Positions 33,725 to 42,912 of a stretch of DNA of 64,000 nucleotides are shown here, piece by piece (the first letter of the stretch is position 1; each line of letters opens with the position of its first letter). The position numbers were made by a program, and so were the translations under genes. Source of the DNA: Gemmatimonadota bacterium (GTDB lineage Bacteria; Latescibacterota; UBA2968; GCA-2709665); contig JAPPNU010000038.1 of assembly GCA_028873695.1 (NCBI GenBank), forward strand, positions 55,750 through 119,749, written 5' to 3'. Under the pieces are notes generated by a model. It saw only the letters and a list, made by a program, of their open reading frames with translations, was not told the origin of the DNA and ran no database searches.

Positions 33725-34780
33725 TCACGCCGCGGAAAGCACCGCCTGCATCATCGCCTTGATATAGCCGAACTGGAAGGCGAAAGCCTGCTCGAAACTC
33801 CCCGGCGCGCTGTGGCCCGGGGCGTGGTCCGGCACGACCATGTGCGGATAACCGACGTCTTTCAGCGCCTGCATCAGCGTGTACATATTCATGTCGCCTT
33901 CGTCGGGCCAGACTTCCTGAAACTTGTTGCGGCCGCCGAAGATATTCCGATAGTGGATCAGATGGATCTTCTTCCGTTCACCGAAATAGCGGATGATATC
34001 CGGCACCTCCGTGGCGGGATCCTCCACGCTCTCCGCCATGCAGCCCAGGCAGAGATTCAGACCGTGATACGGACTGGGACAGATTTCGATAAACCGCTTG
34101 AACCCCTCCGCCCCGCCCAGGACGCGGTCCACGGCCTTGTACCCCGGCGGCAGCCACGGATCGCACGGGTGGCAGGCCATGCGGACCTTGCATTCCTCCG
34201 CGACGGGAATCACCCGCTCCAGGAAGAACGTCACCCGCTCCCAGTTCTCTTCGGCTGTTACCGGTTTGTCGTATCGCGGCGTGCCTGCATCGGCCTTCGA
34301 GAGATCCCAGGTGGAATACCGGACGCCTCCGCGGCCCGGCGGCACACTCTCCGTTCGCTGGTTCTCCATTTCGCACAGGAAATACTTGATGGCGGGAATC
34401 CCGGCTTCGGAAGTGGCGCGCACCATCCTGCATACGCGCTCGATCTCCTTCTCTCCCTTCTTCCAGTTCCCCAGCATGTAGTTGGGCACCGATCCGCCGT
34501 CTTCGTTGAACTGGTGAAGGGGCAGCGCCACCATTTCCAGGTCCACGCCGTAAGAAGCGCACTTCTCGCGCTTCTGTGCGAGTTCCTCCGCGTCCCAGCC
34601 CCGGTCGCGGTGGAAGGTGACGTCGTTCGCGGCCATATTGTTCACGCCGAGGCGCGCGAGAAACCCCAGGTGCTCGTCGGTTGTGTCGAACCGCTGCGTG
34701 CCCACGTGCATGCGGGGATTGTCCGCGTCCCACAGACCGTGCGGGTCCGACCGTCCGTTACCGGTTGATTCCGTCGCCAT
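33725..34780 (-). CDS. Mannonate dehydratase-like (UxuA-type) TIM-barrel enzyme
   Basis: 351 residues from ATG 34780 with GGAGGGAGG upstream. Metal-ligand segments in UxuA order: MACHPCDPWLPPGYKAVDR, YHGLNLCLGCMAES, IHLIHYRNIFGG, and YPHMVVPDHAPGH. UxuA dehydrates D-mannonate to 2-keto-3-deoxygluconate. The protein is a little shorter than enteric UxuA and has CD-for-DD differences, so a related sugar acid or a xylose isomerase-like isomerisation cannot be excluded. The neighbouring SDR and HpcH/HpaI aldolase would make a short sugar-acid route. Confidence 0.75.
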   Translation of the reverse strand: MATESTGNGRSDPHGLWDADNPRMHVGTQRFDTTDEHLGFLARLGVNNMAANDVTFHRDRGWDAEELAQKREKCASYGVDLEMVALPLHQFNEDGGSVPNYMLGNWKKGEKEIERVCRMVRATSEAGIPAIKYFLCEMENQRTESVPPGRGGVRYSTWDLSKADAGTPRYDKPVTAEENWERVTFFLERVIPVAEECKVRMACHPCDPWLPPGYKAVDRVLGGAEGFKRFIEICPSPYHGLNLCLGCMAESVEDPATEVPDIIRYFGERKKIHLIHYRNIFGGRNKFQEVWPDEGDMNMYTLMQALKDVGYPHMVVPDHAPGHSAPGSFEQAFAFQFGYIKAMMQAVLSAA

Positions 34781-34934
34781 AAGTAAATCGCCTCCCTCCG
34801 GCCTGCATCGTACCGGCTGCAGACCCTTCAAATCCGTAATGCCGGATGTTTCGTCCGCGTCCCCTGACAGCCCGCTGAAAAAGTCCATCCGGCTCGCCTG
34901 CAGCGCGACTTTATCAACGGACCGCCATGCAGAT

Positions 34935-35726
34935 TCACGCGCCTTCCAGCACCCGCCGCATTTCCTCGCCCCGGGTGCGGAACCAGTCCATCAGAATGCT
35001 GACGTCCGTACCGATGCAGAAGTGTTTCACGCCCATATCCAGATAGCGCCCCGCCTGGTCCGGCGCGCCGATCTCCGCACGGGGCGCAACACCCATTTTC
35101 AACGACGTCTCGATGACGAACTTCTCCGCCTCGCTGACTTTCTCGTTTCCGTATTCGCCCGGATGGCCGATACTCATCGAATAGTCTCCCGGGCCGAACT
35201 GCACCATATCCAGGCCGCCCACGGCCAGGATCGCCTCCAGATTCTCCACTGCCGGCGCTTTTTCGATCATGACCGCAATGACGGCGTCTTCCATGGCATC
35301 CACAAACTCCGGCAGCCCCCCGGCCATCCCGAACCCCATGTTGCGGCGCATGCTGGCCCCGTGCTGCCCGCCCGTCTTCGGCGTTTCGGCGCGCACCGCG
35401 TTCACGCACTCGCGGGCGTCGGAGACGTTTCGCACGTCGGCGAACAGCACGTTCTGGATGCCCGCGCCGATCGCCCGCGAAGCCAGGTGCGATCTCGGTT
35501 CCTGTTCCACCTTGATCATGGACGACATATCGTAAAGCTCGATCGCCCTGGCCAGGTTCTCGAACGTATGCAGGTCGTACGGCGCGTATTCGGACACGTA
35601 TTCCACGTAATCGTACATTCCGGTAAGCCCAACGAGCTCCATAACCGTCGGCCAGGGACTGTGTACGTGGGTCCCGATGCTGGGCTTGTCCGCCTTCAAC
35701 AACTCACTCAGCTTGTTTCTGCGCAT
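34935..35726 (-). CDS. HpcH/HpaI-family aldolase
   Basis: 263 residues from ATG 35726 with GGAGGAGA. The class II pyruvate aldolase fold is seen as KPSIGTHVHSPWPTVMELVG, MIKVEQEPRSHLASRAIGAG, the metal-binding Glu of AVIAVMIEKAPAVENL and GGLDMVQFGPGDYSMSIG with its Asp. Enzymes of this family cleave 2-keto-3-deoxy sugar acids or 4-hydroxy-2-ketoacids to pyruvate plus an aldehyde. It would act directly after the mannonate dehydratase-like step. Confidence 0.88.
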   Translation of the reverse strand: MRRNKLSELLKADKPSIGTHVHSPWPTVMELVGLTGMYDYVEYVSEYAPYDLHTFENLARAIELYDMSSMIKVEQEPRSHLASRAIGAGIQNVLFADVRNVSDARECVNAVRAETPKTGGQHGASMRRNMGFGMAGGLPEFVDAMEDAVIAVMIEKAPAVENLEAILAVGGLDMVQFGPGDYSMSIGHPGEYGNEKVSEAEKFVIETSLKMGVAPRAEIGAPDQAGRYLDMGVKHFCIGTDVSILMDWFRTRGEEMRRVLEGA

Positions 35727-35834
35727 GCGGTCTCCTCCGCGTGTTGCTTCGACGTTTACTGTCTCACTGTCGTCTGTTTCAACCATTGACGTGGGCGGCC
35801 GTCTCAAACAAGGGCCGGCGCCTACATAACTGTC

Positions 35835-36581
35835 CTAACCGAACGGCTTCAGGGCGCGAATCTGTCTGACGTGTTCGGCCACCTCATCCGCGGACGCGTC
35901 CAGCATTCGCTCCCCGGCCTCCGCGCTTGCCACCGTGGGGTCGCCGACGCCGCCGTGCTTCGTGCGCTGATCGAACCGGAAGTAGGACGCCACGCCCGGC
36001 ACCCGCATGCCGTCGCGCTCGCCATCGGCATCCAACCGGTCCATGCGCACAAGTTCGGGACGGATCGCCAGGATCATCGACGTCTCCGTTTCGCCCGCGT
36101 GGCCGGACCCTCCCGAACCCAGCTGGCGTATGCTGTTCAACGTTTCGCCGGAAGCCCACGCCCAGCGCGAGTAGAACTCCACTTCGCGGTCGGGGTACCG
36201 GTCCATCAGCCGCTGCAGCAGTACGGAAACATTGGCGCCGTTGCCGCCGTGGCTGTTCTGAATCAGAATCTTCCGGAACCCGTGCCCGACCATTGACGCC
36301 ACGACGTCCATCATCAGGAGCAGGTGCGTCTCGGACACGGCGCTCACCGTGCCGGGATAGCGAATGTGATGCTGGGAGTAGCCCAGCCACTGCACCGGCA
36401 GCACGAGTACGTCGTCCGGGCAGCGTTCGTGCACCCGTTTGGCCACTTCGCCGCCGATCAGACTGTCGGTAAACACGGGAAGGTGCAGGCTGTGCTGCTC
36501 GCACGAGGCCACGGGCATCAGTACCACAATATCCCGCGGCAGCGCGTCGATTTCGGGAGACGTCATTTCAGCGAGGATCAT
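35835..36581 (-). CDS. Creatininase-family amidohydrolase
   Basis: 248 residues from ATG 36581. Creatininase fold motifs: the metal Glu/His in LMPVASCEQHSLHLPVFTD, LIQNSHGGNGANV, and SGHAGETETSMIL. Relatives hydrolyse cyclic amides (creatinine), 3-dehydro-scyllo-inosose or formamide-type pterin intermediates. The local genes for sugar-acid breakdown suggest a ring-opening or lactam step in a carbohydrate pathway, but that is inference. Confidence 0.9.
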   Translation of the reverse strand: MILAEMTSPEIDALPRDIVVLMPVASCEQHSLHLPVFTDSLIGGEVAKRVHERCPDDVLVLPVQWLGYSQHHIRYPGTVSAVSETHLLLMMDVVASMVGHGFRKILIQNSHGGNGANVSVLLQRLMDRYPDREVEFYSRWAWASGETLNSIRQLGSGGSGHAGETETSMILAIRPELVRMDRLDADGERDGMRVPGVASYFRFDQRTKHGGVGDPTVASAEAGERMLDASADEVAEHVRQIRALKPFG

Positions 36582-36677
36582 GTGTTCCGCCTTTCGCCGG
36601 GCAACGGTGACGCCAACAACGCGATAGCTCCGGAATCGCCCGTTTTCGCCGGGAACGTCCGGACGGACAATTAACGC

Positions 36678-37694
36678 CTAACGCCCGAATGCATCAAGCA
36701 CATTCTGCACGCACGCGCCAATGCTGTTCAGGTCGTATCCGCCCTCCTGCACCAGCAGCGTCGGAAGCGCCGCCCGGGCGAGTTGACGTCCGATTGTCCT
36801 GAATGTGGCGGCCGGCAGGTCGAACTTGCCCAGCGGATCTTCCCGGCAGGCATCCACGCCCAGCGAGACCACCAGGAAGGCAGGCTCGAACCGGTCCACT
36901 TCGCTCAGCGCCCGGTCGAGCGTCTCGAGATACCGCGTTTCGTCGGTTCCGATGGCCAGCGGCAGATTCACGTTCATCCCGCGCCCGGCGCCCTCGCCGG
37001 ACTCATCCGCGTGTCCGCTGAACCAGGGATACTCGAAGTCCGGGTCCGCGTGAATGGAAACGAACAGGACCGCGTCCGACCCGTAGAAGATCGACTGCGT
37101 GCCGTTCCCGTGGTGATAGTCCACGTCCAGCACGGCAACGCGCCCGCCCGCGCTGAGATATGCCGCAGCTGCCGCGGCATGGTTCAGATAGCAATAGCCG
37201 CCGTAGAGATCGCCCGCCGCGTGGTGCCCGGGAGGCCGGCAAAGCGCGTAGACCGAGGGCTCGCCGTCCAGCAGCATCGCCGCGCCGGTCAGCGCGCAGA
37301 ACGCGGCCTGGCAAGCCGCCGCGAAGGTGTGCTCGACTATCGGCGTCTGCGTCTCGAAGCTGTAGTATCCCGCCTGATGCACTGCGTCGCGGGGCCTGCG
37401 GGACGACGCGCGCGCCGCGAACGTGTCGGGGATCAGTCCGGTCTCGCCGCCCCCGCCACGATCCACCCACGCCGCGTGGACGTGCTCAAGGAAGCTCAGA
37501 TAGCCCGCGTCGTGAACGGCCCGGACGGCATCCATCGAGAACGTCCGCGGCGGGAGCACGTCGTACGTGCCCTGAATTGCGCGCAGAATCGCCTCCGCCC
37601 GAGCCGGGACCTCCGGATTCGGCCTCAGCCCGCCTCCGATGAACTGATAACGCGGCGCGTGGCGTCTGTGGTCCGGTGAATAGATGACTTTCAT
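36678..37694 (-). CDS. Histone-deacetylase-family amidohydrolase
   Basis: 338 residues from ATG 37694 (AAGGGAC upstream). HDAC/acetylpolyamine amidohydrolase signatures: CRPPGHHAAGDLYGGYCYLN, LDVDYHHGNGTQSIFYGSD (zinc Asp/His) and VSLGVDACREDPLGKF (second zinc Asp), plus LVQEGGYD near the end. Bacterial members deacetylate polyamines or acetylated metabolites with Zn2+. 68 nt behind the ABC-F gene's stop region in the same direction. Confidence 0.92.
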   Translation of the reverse strand: MKVIYSPDHRRHAPRYQFIGGGLRPNPEVPARAEAILRAIQGTYDVLPPRTFSMDAVRAVHDAGYLSFLEHVHAAWVDRGGGGETGLIPDTFAARASSRRPRDAVHQAGYYSFETQTPIVEHTFAAACQAAFCALTGAAMLLDGEPSVYALCRPPGHHAAGDLYGGYCYLNHAAAAAAYLSAGGRVAVLDVDYHHGNGTQSIFYGSDAVLFVSIHADPDFEYPWFSGHADESGEGAGRGMNVNLPLAIGTDETRYLETLDRALSEVDRFEPAFLVVSLGVDACREDPLGKFDLPAATFRTIGRQLARAALPTLLVQEGGYDLNSIGACVQNVLDAFGR

Positions 37695-37762
37695 TGAGTC
37701 CCTTGAAGAATTGAGGACGTGAATTCCACGCGGTTCCGTACGAATCGGTCGGGTTTCAACCA

Positions 37763-39319
37763 CTACAACCTCTCCAGCCGGCCCGCCTCCAATATATAGA
37801 CTTCATGCGCCACGCGGGTTATCAACCGCCGGTCGTGGCTGACGACGAGGAATCCGCCGGGAAACGTCTCCAGCAGGCTTTCCAGCACCTCCACGGACTC
37901 GACGTCCAGGTGCGTCGTGGGCTCGTCCAGGACCAGGAACTCCATCCGTTTCAGGATCATTTTCACGATGGCGCCGCGCATGCGCTCACCGTAACTCAGG
38001 GTTTGCACCGGCCGGACCACCTTGTCGGCCTTCAGCCTGGCCGCGCCGAGGTACTGGCGCACCTCGCTCTCGCCGTATCCGGCATCGATGAAATTATCGA
38101 GGAAAACCTCCCGTTTGTAAAACCCGTCCAGACCCTGCGTCAGATAGCCCACCCTGGCGTTTGTATTGAAGTAGACCGCGCCCGAGTCGGGCGGCAGGTT
38201 CCCCGTCATCACGTTCAGGAGTGTCGTCTTTCCGGCGCCGTTCGGGCCCATCAGCGCAATCCGGTCTCTGGTCTCGACCACAAGGTCCAGGGCCTCGAGG
38301 ACCGGGTTGCCGTCCATCCGCCTGCCTGCCGACTCCATCCTCGCCACGAGCCGCCGGTCCACCTCGTAAGGGGGAAAGTTCAATCTGATTTTCTTTTCGA
38401 TCCAGGGCTTCTCCTCCTCCAACGCGGCCCTGTGCCGTTCCAGACGCCGTTCCATCACCTTCGCGCCCTTCGTCACCTTTGCGGCCAGACGACGGCTTGA
38501 CGAATCCCTCGTCTCGTTCTCCCGGCTCGCCCCCCACGCCAGGCGCCGGCGCATGGCCTCCTGGAGGCTGGAGATCTTCTTCGTCAGCGTCCTGGCTCTT
38601 TCCATCCGGCCGTGGAAATCCCGCTCCCTGTGCTCCAGCGCGGTGGAATAGCCGCCCTGGACCGAGAACATGCTCCCTCGCTCCAGGTAGATTGTGCGAT
38701 CCGCAACGTTGTCGATCAGCTCCCGGTCGTGACTGACGATCACTACGGCCCTCCCCCGCCGTTTTGCGAGACCGATGGCCTCCTCGAATGCCGTAATACC
38801 CCTGATATCCAGATAGTTCAGCGGTTCGTCGAAAAGCATCAGGTCCGAATCCAGGGCCAGCACTCCCACGAGGTCCACCTTTCTCTGCTGCCCGCGGGAC
38901 ATGCTCCCGTGCCGCTGGTCCAGTTCCACTCCGAAATTCGCCGCATAGGCTCGAATCCTGTCCTCCCGCGCGAATCCGCCCGACTCGTAGTAGTCCTGAT
39001 AGTACTCGTGCCGTCCGTCCTGGATGCCGTTATAGAGCCGAGTCAGCTCAGCGTCGAACGACAACGCGCGCTCCATCGCCGACCCGTCGAAGTCCGCCGG
39101 GCTTTCCTGGCGCACGCAGGCGGGCGTGACCGCCCTGTCCAGAGCGATCCCGCCCTCGAAATCGGTGATTTCCCCGGTCAGGCACTTCATCAGCGTGGTC
39201 TTTCCGCATCCGTTTGCGCCTGCGACCGCGACCGCCTCGCCGCCGTGAAGGCTGAACGAAATGCCGTCCAGAATGGGCACAGCTCCGTATGCTACACGTA
39301 GATCATGCACCTGCAGCAT
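37763..39319 (-). CDS. ABC-F family ATPase
   Basis: 518 residues from ATG 39319; the frame's 56-codon 5' extension overlaps an intergenic region and lacks a ribosome site. Two ABC cassettes without membrane segments: Walker A GANGCGKT (34-41) and GPNGAGKT; signatures SMSRGQQRK and TLSYGERMR; Walker B DLMLFDEPLNYLD and EFLVLDEPTTHLD. The linker between them is long and Arg/Glu-rich (RRLAWGASRENETRD, then KVTKGAKVMERRLERHRA). ABC-F proteins act on the ribosomal E site in translation or antibiotic protection; which applies cannot be said. Confidence 0.93.
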   Translation of the reverse strand: MLQVHDLRVAYGAVPILDGISFSLHGGEAVAVAGANGCGKTTLMKCLTGEITDFEGGIALDRAVTPACVRQESPADFDGSAMERALSFDAELTRLYNGIQDGRHEYYQDYYESGGFAREDRIRAYAANFGVELDQRHGSMSRGQQRKVDLVGVLALDSDLMLFDEPLNYLDIRGITAFEEAIGLAKRRGRAVVIVSHDRELIDNVADRTIYLERGSMFSVQGGYSTALEHRERDFHGRMERARTLTKKISSLQEAMRRRLAWGASRENETRDSSSRRLAAKVTKGAKVMERRLERHRAALEEEKPWIEKKIRLNFPPYEVDRRLVARMESAGRRMDGNPVLEALDLVVETRDRIALMGPNGAGKTTLLNVMTGNLPPDSGAVYFNTNARVGYLTQGLDGFYKREVFLDNFIDAGYGESEVRQYLGAARLKADKVVRPVQTLSYGERMRGAIVKMILKRMEFLVLDEPTTHLDVESVEVLESLLETFPGGFLVVSHDRRLITRVAHEVYILEAGRLERL

Positions 39320-39431
39320 CGTTTCGACCCTTCGGTTTCGACTTCTTGTTCGTGCAGCATGCGGTATTCGGTCAACGCCCCCCTGTCTGAGCGCTGCGGG
39401 CGCCTTACGCCGCACTGACGCCCCCGTACCC

Positions 39432-39767
39432 TCATTGAGATGGAGGCACCGGTTGCGCGACCTCAGGCGTCGACCCCGCCCCGACAACGTCGACCCGGTT
39501 CGAATCCGGATCCTCCTCGCCCGCCCCCCCGATCCGATGCGGCAACTCCGGATCGGTCTCGGGCACGTACTCGATCAGGTCCTCGATCCGGCAGTCCAGG
39601 GCCCGGCAGAGCCCTTCCAGCGTCTCCAGACGGAACCCCTTCACACGGTTCGGCCGGTTATACAGCGCATCCACCGTCTGCCGCGACAGCCCCGCGAGAC
39701 GCGCCAGCCGGGAAACGCTGCGAATTCTCCGCCGCCACATCATATCTTCCAGTTTGATCAGAATCAC
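39432..39767 (-). CDS. Small XRE-type HTH regulator
   Basis: 111 residues. Residues about 12-65 form a Cro/C1-type helix-turn-helix (SVSRLARLAGLSRQTVDALY, then LETLEGLCRALDCRIEDLIE) like YozG-type proteins. The C-terminal 45 residues are acidic and Pro-rich. It lies upstream of and in the same direction as the ABC-F gene, 112 bp away, so it may regulate that gene or itself. Confidence 0.8.
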   Translation of the reverse strand: MILIKLEDMMWRRRIRSVSRLARLAGLSRQTVDALYNRPNRVKGFRLETLEGLCRALDCRIEDLIEYVPETDPELPHRIGGAGEEDPDSNRVDVVGAGSTPEVAQPVPPSQ

Positions 39768-40544
39768 ATTAATGTTCTCCTTTTGAATACACCGACGTCC
39801 AGGACAGAAGCCGACCCGGGGCCGGTGCGCCTGGTGTTCCCGGGAGCGAGGGCATCCTGCCCTCGACGGCTGATTCGCGAGGCTCCGGCGCCGCCATCTT
39901 CAATAACGATTCCGGATGCCCGGGTAACAGTAGGCCCTTGATTCCGGTATTGATGGTTGACTCTAAGTTCGAGGGCAGGATGCCCTCGCTCCGGATATTG
40001 GTTAATCATGCCGTTAAAGAGGGCAGATCGCCTTCAGTCGCAGGGCGCTCGTGTCAGCACGGCTCGATAGGTTCCAATGATCGGGCGACGGAAAGAAATC
40101 TTGTCGATTTTTATGACAATCACGATAAAATATATATGATAAAAGTCGAAATGACAAGGAATTCATACAAGACAGGATATCTCTCCCGGCTTCCATCTCA
40201 CGTCTCCCGCGGTTTTTCAAGGAACACGCCGTAGGCAGGGTATTTGGGGAAAAGGGGTTGTTGAATTTGGATTCGTCTTTGCTTTTCGCCTTTAGCTGCC
40301 TTTGACTCTTGCTCTTGTTTCTGGCTGACAGCTGACGGCTGATAGCTGATAGCTTTGTGAGGGGCCGGTGTGGGAGGTCCCGCGCTGCCGGCGATCAAGT
40401 TGTTTTTGTTGGGCAGTCCGTTGCATATATTGCAGACTGCGATACGCCTGCAGACGCTCACGGTTTGCTTTTCATCCTGTTTATCCCGTTCATCCATGTT
40501 GTACAATTCGCCATCGCGCAAGCGCACGTAAACGGAGACATAAT
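39768..40544. other. Intergenic repeat region at a strand switch
   Basis: No supported gene. Palindrome copies at 39848-39864 (inverted) and 39971-39987, and an AGCTGACGGCTGATAGCTG tract at 40322-40355. The stretch 40100-40180 is unusually AT-rich (ATAAAATATATATGATAAAAG) and may hold promoters. Directions change here from minus to plus. Confidence 0.6.
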
Positions 40545-41621
40545 ATGACCGACATCTCTTTTGACGACCTTCTGGAAATTCGAAAAGGCGGAGACGGCCT
40601 CACGATGGGCGGGGGAGCGTCGCACATCGGCACAATCGACACCGTGGAAGAATGGGAGACGAAAGCGGACGCGCTTCGGACCATCTTCCGTCAGACCCTG
40701 GGTCGAGGTCCCTCGGAGTCCTGTCCGCTGGACGCTGAGATTCTCTCGGAAACCGACCACGGCGACCACGTCAAGCGAAGCATCGCGTACAACGTGGCGC
40801 CGGATGAACGCATTGTCGCCGACGCGCTCATCCCCGCGGGACCGGGCGGAACGGCGCCGGCCGTACTCTGCATCCATCCCACCACACCGTACGGGAGAGA
40901 GCAGGTCATCGGAAACGATCCCTCCGAGAAGGGCCGGGACCGCGCGTATGCGCTTCATCTGGTCCGGCGCGGCTTCGTCACGCTGTCGTACGACCTGTTG
41001 AGCGCCAACGAACGGAAATACGAGGGCCTGCGCGACTTCGACACCGCGCCCTTCTACGAGAAATTCCCCGAATGGTCCATCCGCGGCAAGGACCTGTGGG
41101 ACGTCAGCCGGGCGATCGACCTCCTCGAGACCATTCCGGAGGCGGACGCCGGGCGCATCGGATCCATCGGCCACTCCCAGGGTGGCGGGATCACCATCCA
41201 CGCGATGGCGCTCGAACCGCGCATCTCGGCCGGCGTGGCGAGTTGCGGCGACTGGCCGGTACGGTTTTCCAAAAACCCCTTCAACCATGCGCGCACCGGC
41301 TGGTGGGTGGGTCGCCCCTATCTGCGGCCGTATTGCCTGACCGGCAAGCCCTTCCCGATCGAACTCCACGAATACCTCGCCCTGGCCGCGCCCCGCGCCA
41401 TCCTGCACGTCACGGCGCTCAACGACTTTCAGTACAGCAGTGAGGAAACGCATCGAACGCGCCCGGTTCTGGCGCGCATGGGCGAAACGGTCTCCAGCGT
41501 CTTTTCGCTGTATGGCGTCAAAGGCAACTTCCGCCAGGTCCTGCACGAAGGAGGTCACGGATTCGACGACGCGCACCGTGAAATCGCTTACGCGTTTCTG
41601 GAAGACAAGCTGTCGGCCTGA
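40545..41621 (+). CDS. Alpha/beta hydrolase, dienelactone hydrolase/acetyl esterase-like
   Basis: 358 residues from ATG 40545 with GGAGA upstream. Alpha/beta fold: the oxyanion-side strand APAVLCIHPTTPYGREQ, nucleophile elbow GHSQGG (S211) and the C-terminal His of HEGGHGFDDAHREIAY, with an intervening acid in the NDFQYSSEETH region. Resembles the acetyl-xylan esterase/dienelactone hydrolase group that acts on small esters. No signal peptide. Stands alone on the plus strand. Confidence 0.85.
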   Translation: MTDISFDDLLEIRKGGDGLTMGGGASHIGTIDTVEEWETKADALRTIFRQTLGRGPSESCPLDAEILSETDHGDHVKRSIAYNVAPDERIVADALIPAGPGGTAPAVLCIHPTTPYGREQVIGNDPSEKGRDRAYALHLVRRGFVTLSYDLLSANERKYEGLRDFDTAPFYEKFPEWSIRGKDLWDVSRAIDLLETIPEADAGRIGSIGHSQGGGITIHAMALEPRISAGVASCGDWPVRFSKNPFNHARTGWWVGRPYLRPYCLTGKPFPIELHEYLALAAPRAILHVTALNDFQYSSEETHRTRPVLARMGETVSSVFSLYGVKGNFRQVLHEGGHGFDDAHREIAYAFLEDKLSA

Positions 41622-41733
41622 ACCGCGCGACGACTCGCCTTCGCGATGTGAATCGGCGAATTCCGCGCCAGGACCCGGGCGACCGGAGGCGGGACCTCCA
41701 GTGTCTCACGTCCTCCTCTCCCCCGTACGCGAA

Positions 41734-41760
41734 AAGGGCCCCGGAGAATCCGGAGCCCTT
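41734..41760. terminator. Convergent terminator between hydrolase and TonB genes
   Basis: Stem AAGGGCCCCGGA / TCCGGAGCCCTT (one G-T wobble) with a 3-nt loop. On the minus strand it is followed by TTTTC, so it serves the TonB gene (ending at 41790) best; it probably stops the plus-strand transcript too. Confidence 0.7.
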
Positions 41761-41789
41761 CGCATGTACGAGGCTGCAGGCGCGCCGCT

Positions 41790-42560
41790 TCAGTCCTGCA
41801 GCCTGAAATGTATGGGTATAACGAGCCAGACCTTTACCGGACGGTCGCTCTGACGGGCCGGCTCGAACAGAAACTTGCTCACGGCTTCCCTGGCCGATGC
41901 GTGGAAGATTTCCTCGCCCTTCAACACCTGGATCTGTTCCGACCTGCCGTCCCGGCCAAGAAGCACCTTCAGCATCACCGATCCCTGCAGGCCGGCCCGC
42001 AGCGCAAACGCCGGATACACCGGAAGCGCCCTTCTGATCAGCCTCGGCTTCTCCTCCACCTTCCACACCTCCAGGATTTCCTCCTCTTCGACGAGAACGG
42101 CTTCGCTCTCTGCCGTAGGAGGCGGCGGCAGATCCAACGGCACGTCTTCCAATTCGAGGTCGGTCGTCTCGATCGTTACGTCGTCCGGGACGTTCTCTTC
42201 TTCGGTTTCTATGGGCAGGGCCGGACGGGGCGGCGGCGGTGGACGCGTGATCTGCCTGGTCTCGGGCAGGTCTTCGATCTGAATTATGATCTGATCGGGT
42301 TTTGAAGGCGTGGCCTGAATGTCCAGGGTTGGAAAGAGAACGGCAATTCCGGCAAGCAACGCGATGGAAAGCACGAAGGAGACGCCGAGGACCTGTCGAT
42401 ACCGCCGCTTCAGGTCCGCCTCCGGGTTCTTGTCCCGTTTTTCCACCTGGACACCGGTCCGCCGGTCCTCGAGCAGCAGTTGAAAGCGCTTGCGTTTATC
42501 CCGCTGTGCGGACAGAGTCGACAGGATCGATCCTTGAAACCGATGCAGCACGAACTTCAT
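41790..42560 (-). CDS. TonB-family energy transducer
   Basis: 256 residues from ATG 42560 with GGGGGG upstream. Cytoplasmic basic N-terminus, one membrane helix (VLGVSFVLSIALLAGIAVLF, about 56-76), a periplasmic Pro- and Glu-rich spacer (PPPPPRPALPIETEEE), and a C-terminal TonB domain with PVYPAFALRAGLQGSVMLKV and EAVSKFLFEPARQ. It would energise outer-membrane receptors such as the TonB-dependent receptor at 57561. No exbB/exbD beside it. Confidence 0.92.
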   Translation of the reverse strand: MKFVLHRFQGSILSTLSAQRDKRKRFQLLLEDRRTGVQVEKRDKNPEADLKRRYRQVLGVSFVLSIALLAGIAVLFPTLDIQATPSKPDQIIIQIEDLPETRQITRPPPPPRPALPIETEEENVPDDVTIETTDLELEDVPLDLPPPPTAESEAVLVEEEEILEVWKVEEKPRLIRRALPVYPAFALRAGLQGSVMLKVLLGRDGRSEQIQVLKGEEIFHASAREAVSKFLFEPARQSDRPVKVWLVIPIHFRLQD

Positions 42561-42912
42561 CTTGTCCCCCCTCACGGTATATGGCGCCAAACCGCGACAG
42601 AAACCATCGGCTACACAATGTATATCTTCAGTGTTACGGACCGGTTACGTGAAGGTTGTGAATCGATGACCTCCGGCCCCGTTCAGTCATCGAGGCGTGA
42701 TTCCTTTATTGCCTTTCGACTTCGCAATTCGCTTCTTCGTTCCAATATTTCTAACTTGCGCCTCACAACAACGGGACGGAACATACCGGACGCCGCACGA
42801 CGACAATCAGATTCGCAGATCCTGCCCCGGCTTATTTTCATTTCAATTGGCGGCCCTCGACCGTATACTTGTACCGAAATTCGGCATCGACGGCAAACCG
42901 GAGGCGAAGACA
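42561..42912. other. Divergent promoter region
   Basis: About 350 bp between the divergently read TonB and BNR-repeat genes. No gene or repeat is evident; the frame extending upstream of 42913 has no ribosome site or recognised sequence. It must hold promoters for both. Confidence 0.5.

Noticed and set aside
32714..34768. 684-codon plus-strand frame
   Set aside because: Antisense to the SDR and mannonate dehydratase-like genes and begins in a MITE-like element.
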